The translations under genes and the position numbers were made by a program. DNA of 64,000 bases from positions 25,927,082-25,991,081 of the forward strand of contig NC_058057.1 of the NCBI RefSeq assembly GCF_020085105.1, written 5' to 3'. The notes below the pieces were generated by a model, which was given only the letters and a program-made list of their open reading frames with translations, did no database searches and had not been told where the DNA came from. The DNA comes from Siniperca chuatsi. Taxonomy: Eukaryota > Chordata > Actinopteri > Centrarchiformes > Sinipercidae. This document shows positions 36,301 to 48,300 of the stretch, in pieces. Numbering within the stretch: the stretch's first letter is position 1; each line of letters starts with the position of its first letter.

Positions 36301-39300
36301 ACTTTACTACTCGTCTGTGTTAACTGGCACTTGGAGATAAAAGTGATTGTCCTTATGCTACCTGCCTGCATTAGACACACGGACACTAACTGCCAGATTC
36401 AGATTCTGCTTCTGTCAGTTTTGATTTTGATTTGGTAGTTGGCCCAAATTTGTTTGCACTGCAGGTTGCAGCATAGGATGATCCCTGATAGTGCCTTTTG
36501 ATGAAAGCACTTCTTTTATGAATATTATGAGTACAGTATACAGATACATTTTCATTTCCTCTACTGTGTTGCTGTAAATATTCAGCCATTGCCCCAGGGC
36601 CTCAGCTTAACTGCAAGTCAGTTGTTTTTTGGTAACTTGATTAATTGCAGAAATTGCTCCACTAAAGAACCATATCAGCTATTACGTAAACTCTTAAATG
36701 TGTTTTTAATAGTTTCTGGACAACGGTGGAGCTCTATGGCACAGGGGAAGAAGATATATCAGGCTGTGATATACACACAATACTTGTTAGTAGATACATT
36801 CAGTGTTGGTTTTGGTCTTTTCATGGGATTTAATAAGAAAATAAAGAATATTAGCAGACAAATCCTTTTACTACAAACTAACTGACGCACAGAAAACTTT
36901 GCAGCATAGGAGAACTGGTTGGTGTCTGAGTTTTGGGGCACATAATGAATCTGCCACATATAGTCTGCTCTATGCTCTGTTCTTGATGGGAACTTGGAGA
37001 TGACAGGGTATGTACACAATGCACAGATGGTGAGAGGTGTGTGTGGGGGTGTTAATAGGGGCCCGACAGCAAATTTTATCCCAGGGCCCCTTGAGAGGTT
37101 AATCCAGCTCTGGTTACAGAGAAAGAATTGTGACATTATTTGTCACTGCTGCTACTAATTTAGAAAAGGCCAGTATATACATAGGCTACTGCACATCTAG
37201 GAAAAAAATGACACTGAGGAGCTTCTGAGGCAGACTCACCAGAAACAAAGCACCTCAAGGAAAGATAAACCTGTATCTGACGCCCCCACCACCACAATCC
37301 TGGCGTTAATGGTGACCTTTGGCTCCATGGTTAACTTTCTGCTAATGAGGCTGAGAGCAAACGGTGCCTGAGAGAAACAGAGAGAGAGAGAAGACAGTCA
37401 GTCAGATTCACTGGTTTTACTTAAATTAAAAAATCTGGGGGGCAAAATGACCGGTGCCATTTTCTGAAAATTAAATAATCCATCAAATGCATGTAATTAT
37501 TAACCCACTAAAAGCATTACATAATGATGTGTCCAATTTTCCCCATTTGAATATGACAGGATGAAGTAGGAACCAGCTTTCATTAATGCACTTAATCTGC
37601 CTGCTGAAGAGACAGTTCAGCTTTCAGGCAAAAACCTTTATAGTCTGTAACGTTTAAGCAAGATTTGTGCCAAATTCTACACTTCTGAAATCTGTGCCGA
37701 GTGAAACATATTGAATATCAACAACCGTCCTTTTACAGGTGGTCGGAAAATTCAGATTTTTTAAAAAGTAAATAGGCCTTGAGGCTGAGATATTTCATAT
37801 CAGAATAGTGTGAAAAGGACTTAATTAGCTATAATTTTATAAGCTGATGCACTCAAGTGACTAGATGGAAAGGTTCTGCATCTTTAAACTTCTGGGTTTT
37901 TAACCCCAAATTAACTGTATCTTTTATGTGTGTCAGAAATTAAACTGTAAGTTGAGTTGTTTCTTCTCTCAGGTGTCTTCCCACAGGCCCTGGAAACTGC
38001 AATCATCAAGCCACTCTTAAAAAAGAACAATCTAGACGTCACGTCACTAATGAACAATTATAGACTTATATCAAGCCTCCCGTTTTTAAGTAAAATCATT
38101 GAAAAAGCTGTTTTTCAACAGCTGAACAACTTCTTGGCATTAAACAGCTGTTTTGATGTCTTCCAGTCAGGTTTTCGAGCACACCACAGCACTGAGACTG
38201 CTCTTGTTAAAGTCTGAAATGACATCCACTTAAACACAGACAGTGGCAGAATTTCAGTCTTGGTATTAATGGATCTCAGTGTTGCATTCGACATGGTCGA
38301 CCACAACATATTACTGGAAAACTGGGTCGGACTTTCTGGCTCAGTATTAAACTGGTTTGAATCCTACTTAAAGAACAGGGACTACTTTGTGTCTATAGGT
38401 AATTACATATCTGAGCAGACAAAAATCACATGTGGAGTTCCCCAAGGCTCCATTCTGGGGCCTCTTCTGTTTAACATCTACATGCTCCCACTGGCTCAGA
38501 CTATAGAGAACAACAAAATATGTTACTATAATTATGCAGACGACACACAAATTTACAATATCACCAGGGGACTATGGTCCAGTACAAGCGCTGAGTAAGT
38601 GCACTGAACAAATCAACGATTGGATGTGCCAGAATTTTCTTCAATTAAACAAAAATAAAACTGAAGTAATTGTTTTTGGAGCCAAGGAGGAATGGTTAAA
38701 AGTCAGCACTCAACTTCAATCAGTAATGTTAAAAACCACAAACCAAGCCAGAAATCTTGGCATAGTCATGGACTCAGACCTGAATTTCAACAGCCACATT
38801 AAAAAAATTACAAAGTCAGCCGACTATCACTTTAAGAATATATCCAGGATTGAAGGACTTATGTCTCAGCAAGATTTGGAAAAACTTGTCCATGCATTTA
38901 TCTCCAGTCGACTCAACTACTGTAACGGTGTCTTTACAGGTCTCCCTAAAAAATCAATCAGACAGCTGCAGCTGATTCAGAACGCCGCTGCTCGCATCCT
39001 CACTAAGACCAAGAAAGTGGATCACAGCACTCCAGTTCTGAGGTCTTTACACTGGCTTCCTGTCTGTCAAAGAATTGATTTCAAAATACTACTGTTGGTT
39101 TATAAAGCACTGAATGGTTTAGGGCTAAGTACATTTCTGATTTTCTGTTACGTTATGAACCGTCCAGACCTCTCAGGTGGTCTGGGACAGGTCTGCTTTC
39201 TGTCCCCAGAGTCTAAACCAAACATGGAGAAGCAGCGTTCACCACCATGAATGCACCATATATCTTGAAAAAACTCCCAGAAAACTGCAGGTCTGCTGCA

Positions 39301-42300
39301 ACTCTCAGTTCATTTAAATCAAGGCTGAAGTCTTTCTGTTTGCCGCTGCCTTTTATTAAATCAAATAATGATTAATTTCTTACACTGCACTGTAACTTTT
39401 ACTCTCCTGTTTTATCTTGTTTTTTATTTTCTATTTAACCCTTTTTAAGTGATTTTAAATGTCTTTTTATATTGCCCTATGTTGCTTTTATGTTTTATGT
39501 AAAGCATTGAATTGCCTTGTTGTTGAAATGTGCTATACAAATAAAACTGTCTTGCCTTGATCATTTTCTTTTGTTTACAGCTCTGTTTCGATTAGCCTAC
39601 AGACTTGTTAGGTAAATCCATTAAAAGTCTGTGTTTCTTCACTTATTTCCATGTGTTTCACATGACATTTTTTTTAAAAACATGAGACTTGTAGACACAG
39701 CATTACGCATTTTAAGGTTAAGGTTGAAAAGCAGTGTTTTGCTGCCCTCTCAAGCTAACTGCAGAGTTAAAGTTAAACCACTGGAGGTCAAAAATGAGAT
39801 TTTCAGGGGGTGTTTGTATGTATTTGGCAAAGCAAATTAGTAGTACATGAACATAATTTCTAGGAGACAGAAAAGGACATCATTTTACTGAACTGGAATA
39901 ACCTCCTCTGTGGTTGAGGGAGGTGATTCAGCACCTTAAACTAGAGAAGCTCAGGTATTTACTTTATGGTTCCCATGAACAATTCAAGAAAACAATTATG
40001 TTGAATTATACTAACAATAGGCTCTAAACTTTGTCTGATGGAATAAACAATAATAACTGTCACGTTTATCATTGTCATCTGTAGACGCATCACACTGGGA
40101 TAGATGTGTTCATTTTTGAAGCGCTCTTTTTGTAATTATTAATTTTTAAAATTTTATTTATTCATATTTTGTGCTTGCTGTACTTTCATCCCACTGTTTA
40201 CCCCTGTTTGTGTATTAATCAGGTGTTTGCTCTATATTCATATGTTCAAAAATCAATAAACACAATTAGAAAAATATAAGAATTGCAGTAAGTGCAGGTT
40301 CAGGTTCGAATGAGATGGAAACACAGGCATCAAACATGTGACCTGACAGTTAAGGAACACTTTTCCACGATAATTACAAAAGAGCCCCACAGGAATTAGT
40401 AGAACACTGCATTCTAATTTCCCAATTCCTCCACCGCCAAGCGTCTCTGGTCCTCGCCCTGTGATCTGAGGCAGTTAATGGCTCCTTCATCATCTATAAT
40501 TAGGCAGATTGGCCCCACAATGCACCTTGTTGGATGAAAACAGCATCAAGCGAAAAAAAAGAGGAAACCCGAGGGTGAAATTAACCTTTGTGTAATATTC
40601 AAATAATTTCCAGGAGGGCCTGTGTGCCCGACATCTGTCACATACTGAGAGAGGTTGTGGCTCAGGGTTGGATTAGCAGGAAAATAAAAGAGCATATGGT
40701 TATTTTATATGATAAATGCATATGCGCATGCATCAGACAAATAAGTGATCTTATAAATATTTTTGATTGTAGCAACAAAAGCAGCTGGCATTACTTTATT
40801 GCCTATTTATACTGTACTTCACAACATATTCCCCAGTTTTAAATTTAACACTTCAAATTTTCAGTTTTCTCTTTTTAATACTTTTGATCCTTACTTTTTT
40901 CCATTGTTATCAGGTCACAAGTTGAAAAAAAAAAGGTGAAAAAAGTTGAACGACAAACAATAGGAGAGTAGTTAACTACAACTCCCAAAGGAGCATTTTG
41001 GTACGAAACGTCCAGTCACAAAACTTAAAATTCTGCTTTGTGTGCTACTAGTGACAAGCCAAAGATTAAACTTTGCAGTAAACTGTAAACATTCAGCAGT
41101 TCACTTTAAGATTCTGGGTCAGTTTCAGATGAACTCAGCAACTTTGGCAATGTATTTTGTTCCCAAATGCACCAAAACATTTTGAATTTGATTCGATTAC
41201 TGTACAGCAGCAAGTGGAAAAGCTGGACTGGACCACAACAGTCATCCATTAAAACACTTTTATCAAAACAATATTTACATAACATATCAGATAAACAATT
41301 ATTTTTAAGCTGTGCGTCGTGTAGATGCTGTATTTTGACATTTATTGAAAATGAGTATAACTTTATATGTAAAAACCCTGTATTTGTTATTACATGTAGG
41401 CAAATTAAATGCCTACATGCACCCATCTGAATACTGCAAGAATTAAACAGATGAGGTATTCAGATGAACAAAGCTCCTGTCTCATCTGCATGTGCAGTGG
41501 AGCAGGTGCAGCAGCTCTTATCATGCTGGAGGTGCCTCACCTTCTCTAAACACAATGACTGTAATATGATCCTGTATTGACAGGAGGGAACAGGTGCTTT
41601 AAATTTGATTAATCATCCTGAGGCCGACATCAGGAGGCAGAGACGAAGCTCGGAGGCGAAGCTCTTATCTGCACGGTAGCCTGGAAATCATGACTGCTGT
41701 GTTACCGAGGGGAAGGTAGCGCACTGGGTTTGATGGAGTGAATTGAACATGTGAGTGTACACGGTGACACCTCGGGTCTAAAGAGTGCTGCTGTACATGT
41801 GGTAAATATTTGAAGTACAGGACAGCAAAATAAATCACAGCCACATTAAGATCAGCCAGGCTCGGAAGATTTAAGACCAGAACACAGGACTCAAGGTAGA
41901 AATGAAACAAAACATGTGAAAACCATTCAGAGCTGGGATTATCATTGTTCACCTGTCACTTTCATTCTTTTATCAGCTTCTTAGGTTTTTATTAAAAAAG
42001 AAAGAAAAAAGTAGCTCTCAAAGTAATACTATCTGCTTAAGTTACTTGAAATAGACAGCTAGCCCTGAGGGAGAGTGACGTACCTAGGTATTAAAAAACA
42101 CTTTGAGAGATTCAGGGCTGAGGTAAAAGGCTGGGGTATGCTCGAAACACTTAAAGTCAGGGTGAAAGACACTGTTTGACTTTCTGAAAAATACTTTTGT
42201 TGATGGATACTGACACCTTAAAGGCTCCTACAAAGCTCCAATTTAAAAATTCTATAATCTTCCAAGAACTTGTTGTTGACTACGATTCATGATGACAAAA

Positions 42301-45300
42301 ATGTTCTCTCAACTTTCTCATTACTCTGTAAAGAATCAAATGTCAGTAAAATGTCAGTGGTTTAAAGCTACAGAATATCCAAATATTTAGTGCATTTTCA
42401 GATTTCTATGTCTTTTAGGAGACCTGTAGCTTCTCTACATTCAGGAACTTAATGTAGTGATGTGCCGGCTATTGTATTATCTTGAAGTTATCCAGGAAGA
42501 CAGAGAGAGGAACTCAGAGTAGCTGAGTTCATCCAGGTAACAAATCAAACCTGAGTCAGAAAAAGTCTTCCACCCCGCTACGCACCCCATTATTCCATTC
42601 TTTCTTCACTTCCTTTCTTCTCAGTTTTTAGCTTTTGTGTGTTTTAATGTTTACATTTGAACTGACACACTGAACTAATTTCACCACTTACACTTCAACT
42701 GACACGTCTTTCAGTGCTTGAATTTCATCTGTCACTTCACCCGCTTTTACTGCTTTAACTTATATTACTCCCCATGTGAATTATTTCTAAAGCTCAAAAC
42801 ATTTTAAGTTTAAAATGTTTCCACTGTAGATTTCAGCTGAAGTGAGCGCTCTTAAATTGTCTTAAGTTTGCCTTTTCTACCTACAAATACTTGTTGTGTA
42901 GACAAGCTTTGTTCAGATCAACACAACATTATTCCAAATTCTAGCTGAGATCCAAACATTTTCACAGATATGAAATATATATGAAGCTGAACTCTCTGTA
43001 CTTGTGTGGCCACATGTACGGAAATATAGATGTATTTTTAAATAAAATGAGCAAATTGAACAAGTTTTTTGTTTGTTTGCAGTGTTTTAGTTTGTTGTTT
43101 AACAGAGAAGTCAAATATATAATGACTCTGTTAACGTGACACACGTGTGGGGATTAAAGCTGTTCAGAGGCAACCGAGAAACTATTTGGAAATGCTGTTT
43201 GTGGATTCACTTTATGACAAACTGTAATAGAAAATTAAATTTCAATGTTCATTCCATCATACTGTGTGTTATAGCCTTCTGTACTGGAGTTTCCCCTCCA
43301 TACCTTTAAGTGAAGCACATTCTGTGCCACTCTGGGCTTTTCCCTTTTGAAACATCACCGTCTAGTGGTCATATTAACACCCTGCTGTGTTCCCTCTGTC
43401 AGCAGCCTTCAGCTAATCTGCATTCCCTGGCAGGCTGCTCCCTGTCAGCCAGCTGCTGCTGTGCCCACCTGGTCCTCGGTGATCTGCCTGGAAGGGACGT
43501 TGATGCCAAGCTCCTCCAGTGGGTAGATGATCTGGCGTCGCGGGCGGACAGGGACTGCACAGTCGAGGACAAAACCCAGATGGTGGACGCAGGAATTCTG
43601 GGTGCAGAAGAAGAGGGCACAATGTCAGTGAGCTCATAAAGAGAAAATCCCCTCTGAGGTTAAACAGCATCAGTGTGGGGGCTCGGGAGGCAACTGGAAG
43701 GCGACAAAGTGATAATGAGCTCCGGTGAAGAGGTTAGATGATGCGAGGTTTACACCACTGATATGAGCTGACTGGAAAACATCACCCAGAGCTTCATCCA
43801 CTGCCTGAACAGAGCTAATTCTCTGGTTATCTACTGCTATTATTCTATTTGCACATCATCATCTCCCAATCTGGTGCTTGTTTGTGGAAGGTAATTAGCA
43901 GAGGAAGTGGAGGCCTCTACACGTTGAGGAAATGTCTTATTATGGTGTGGAGAGGTGGAGCTGGCAGCGCTGTCGGCACCTGCTGCCCCGACCCCGGGGA
44001 CAGCAGCCTGCTGAGGGCCGCACTCTGCAAAAAATTACCTGCTTAAAGCTACAACATTTTTATATGAACAAATCTACAAGTCTTATCAGCCTAAACAGCT
44101 GCAGAAGACAGTTTCATCTAAGATGCTGTAGATTTGTCCAAATGTATCACAGGAAAAGTAAAAAAAAATTAACCATTTGAGTCTGACAGACATCTTTACA
44201 TCAAACAATGGTGAATACACTAGTTATTTCACTTCCCAATTACATGGTATTGCTACTTTAGCTTAACTGGACTTTATTTAAAATTTGTCCGGTTGGTTTT
44301 ATTGACTATTTTGCACAACTTCTTGTTTTCTGCAGATATATAGAAAAAGACAGTGTGGTCTGTGATTTATTTATTATCAGTCAAACATATACAGGTAGGC
44401 ATATGAATTGTCTGACTGTGCTTCTCCTGTTTTAGAAAATAAGATTTATAATACTTTTTGAAGGCTGTAACAACCCGACTGCAAAAAGCTGCAGCAGTGT
44501 AGTGAGTTTCTGAAAAGTGACTTACTTACCTTACTTACATTTTTCTCTTGTAATCATAAATGATTGGAAACATCACTGTAATAAAGTCTAGGTTGAAAAA
44601 CAGAAAATCTGTCCAATACGTCATGTTTGACAGTTTTACTATCGGTGCACTTACTGGTATTTGACTGTGAAGGACAGTAATGAGATTTGACCAGTTTTTA
44701 AACTGTTACATCTAGCTAGTTTTCAGAGCTACATACTGATTTTTGTTAAGCACAGAGTTACAGAATGAGATGTGACGCTGGTCTTGAACATTAGTGTGTA
44801 TCATGTCTGGACTCAAAGTTATCATGAATTAAATTGTTTTCCTACGAAAAAATCATTATTTTGCAGTTTTCATGAATGAAATTCTATTATCTTGGAGTCA
44901 CCTTCCTATTTTATATTCATGCAATCTGTGTTAAAAAAATTCTTAAAAGTGAAATTGCCACTTTTGTCAACAAGTGAAATCAACGTATCACTGTTTGAAT
45001 GTCTTGTCATCAAGGATATTTTTTGCAGTGTATGAACTGAGGATCATTACATGCACAGAGGCTGGAAGGGGCCCAGTGTTAAGGGGCCAGTAAGGGCCTG
45101 AAAGTCCCTATGCACCCACCTCTTGGCTGTGGTAGGAGGGGTAGATTCTGTGGAACAGGCAGGATTTGTGAGCCAGCCGGAGGACCTCCTTTAATAACTG
45201 TTTGGTGAAGTGCTGGAAGGAGGGTTTGATGACAAAGTGGCGTATCTGAGCGTGCTCCTCGTAGCGGTGATGGCTGAAATAGATGAAGTTCTCGATGTTG

Positions 45301-48300
45301 TAGTGGGCACGAATGTACTCGATGTCCTGACAAAGATAGATAATGAAGTCAGTTTTCTGTAGATAAATTCCATGACAGAGGAACATTTTCAGGGCAAATA
45401 TTTGTATTTGATATTTTCCTATTTTAATTTTTTTTTGTTTAATAGGAAAATAGGGCTGAAACTAACGATTATTTTCATTATCAAATAATCTTTTCATTAT
45501 TTTTGATTGGGTTAAGCGATAGTCTATAAAATGTCAGAAAATAGTGAAAAATCTGAATCTTCAGATTGCTCGTTTTGACTGAGCAAAAGTCCAAAACCCA
45601 AACATATTCAATTCACAATGATATAAAACAGACAAAACACCGTTTAACAGACTTAAATGATTCATAAATTATGAAGAACTGTTGTTGATTAATTTAGTCT
45701 ATCAACTTTTCAAATAATCAAGTAATCATTTCAGTACTAAAGTAGATACTGATTATATGTGATGTTGTCAAACAATGTGGTAAAAGTGTATTATCTACTT
45801 CTGAAGCTACTTTTTTTTATATCCCAGTGATTTAGTATTGCACTTCCATTAAATTGGGGGACTGGGGAGACAGATAGAGATAGTATGGATCAAGCTCCAA
45901 AAACAATGGATCCTACAATTCCCATCATGCAACTCAATGGAATCTTTGACCATTTTTTTCAAAGGCTGACCTTTATGTGTAAAACCGGTGGAGTACCCCT
46001 TTAAGGAGGAATATTGTGAACATGAGGGTTTATTATTTCATTATAATACATTTCTTCACAGCACAATTAAAGACATTAAATGTAATGACTTTAATTGTGC
46101 TGTGAAGAAAAGTTGGTGTTATTGCCTTTTTTAAAAATGTTTTCTTAAAAGTAAAAAGTTTTCAATGGAGTTCAGCACTTATTGATCCTTAGAGACAGAC
46201 TCAGAATTGTACCAGAAACCACCACCAACCCTAACCCAACACTTTCAGGTTCATCTGAGGACAATGACTGGTGAACTGCACCTACCTGCTCGTCTCTGAT
46301 GATCAATATCCCCACAACCTGACTGTGCACCTGGGCCACGAAGGCCTGCAGCGGCACCCCGTCCTGACAAACAACAGAACAAAACAACATATGTGTAAAT
46401 TTACATGTGTGTATTGAATTGAATATGAATGCACCTCCTTGTATTAGTCCAATGCCATGAATACACATGAAGTGGCTGCATTCTCATTTGAGAAGTAATT
46501 ATCAGTTTTGGAGCTGCGGCAGTGACAGCTGGGGTGTCAGTCAGAGAGGAAAATCCGTTCAACTGATTTCTCACCAATCTGTTCCCTGGCATACGTGTGA
46601 TATTCCTCGGTTTTCCAAGACCATCATCATCACCAGCTCGAGTCACACTTGATTGTCCAAAACAATCATCATTTCATTTTAAAAGTTAAGTTATTTCAAC
46701 CTTAATATTTTCTCTATTTACTATTTATGGTAATTAAAATGATTTCCAAACACTGATCATTTTACAGGCCAGTTTCTGTTTAGGAGGAGAAAATTGGTTA
46801 TATTGAATATAGGAACGAGAGCGTAGGTTTGGTTCCAGAGGTGGGGGGGAACATGAAGTCACAGGTTCTTTAACCAGAGAAAAAACAAGGGAATGAAACT
46901 ACGTGAATGCTATTCCTGCATTTAGATCCATTTATATCAATCCAGCAAATTACACATTATGGTGAAGTTGGTTATTGTGCTTAAATAATAGTTATCCAAT
47001 AAAAAATCTGAAACATATTCACAATATTATTGTATTGTTAATGGACTAATCCTGCTTAAAATCACATTTAGTTCATTAATAGACACCTGAGTGTAAAGTA
47101 CATTTGGGTAAACATTTTTTACTGAAAAAATGCAGAGGAGGTAGAAGTAGTTTTTTAGCCCTGAGTACTGTCTTCAGTATTCCTCTCAGGCTGCAAAAGG
47201 CCTCAAGCTCCACCATAGCGCTGCCTGTAGCCTGAGAGGCAAAGCCCAGGGCAAAAATAGACCACAAAGCCACCACTGCTGTTTGTAAAACGTACTGCTG
47301 TGAGCTCAGAGTAATAACTGAAGGTGACACGGATGACTGTATCAACATTTTTATAAAGTCATCTTCTCTCATCTGGATTTTGGTAGCTGGACAGTCAGAC
47401 GACACCGTTTAAAGAGATTTTAGTAAGTAAATCAAAATGAAACTGTAAAAGTGGAGGGGATGAAAACAGGATCTGGAATTTACACACTTGAGCAGGAAAG
47501 AAAGTAATAAAGAAAGAGGGAATGTTTCTTTGTTTGATACATGATTACATAACTAACATGATATATTTAACTATTGATCTCTATGGGTTGTACCAGCATC
47601 ATAACTGCAGTCTAAAGAAAACCTAAACAGTGCGTAGAGTGGCTGCAGCTGAAACCCAGGTGCGTTGATATGAGTGTGTGTTGACTGACCGGGTCTCTGC
47701 GGGTCTCATAGAAACAGTCCAGGTCCTGCAGCAGGGACTTCTTCAGGCTCAGACCCTTTACCAGATCAGACACAGCTGGTTGGTCTGCAGCCACAGCCGG
47801 CCTCACCTCCACACTCCTGCAAGAACAACCACAAACTGAGAGGAACACTGGTCTGTACATGTCATTTTCATTTACAGGTGGAGCCACAAATGTGTAGAGA
47901 CCTCTTCCCTGAGCACAAACATTATCAAGGCATCAAGGTTCATTTATTGTCATTTTACAACACAGGGTTGTTCAATGAAATCTAAGTTGTAGCCCCTTCA
48001 AGCTACACACACATAGAACATATATACAAATATTATAATTTGAATAGAATAAAATAAAATAAAACAATATATACAGTTACGGAGAAGTCGTAAACTTGCT
48101 ATCCTGAGAGGCGTACCAAGACAGCAACACTGATCTGTGATCTGACGGTGACGTAGCTGATGCCGCCTGTAAGGAGCTGACAAAGTAAACCTGTCAGGAA
48201 AATCAGTATTTTTTATTACAGGATGACTCACCTGAGCCCGGTGCGGTGGAGGACGTAGAGTTCACGGAGCAGCAAGCTGCTGGCACGGGGCGGCACCCTG

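Noticed and set aside
38534..39250. 238-codon frame with reverse-transcriptase similarity
   Set aside because: Part of the decayed L2-like LINE; preceded by a stop and frameshifts, so not a host gene or an active element.
46051..46110. Annotation as a microRNA gene
   Set aside because: Perfect pairing and an AT-rich loop alone are insufficient; no conservation or expression evidence, so listed only as an inverted repeat.
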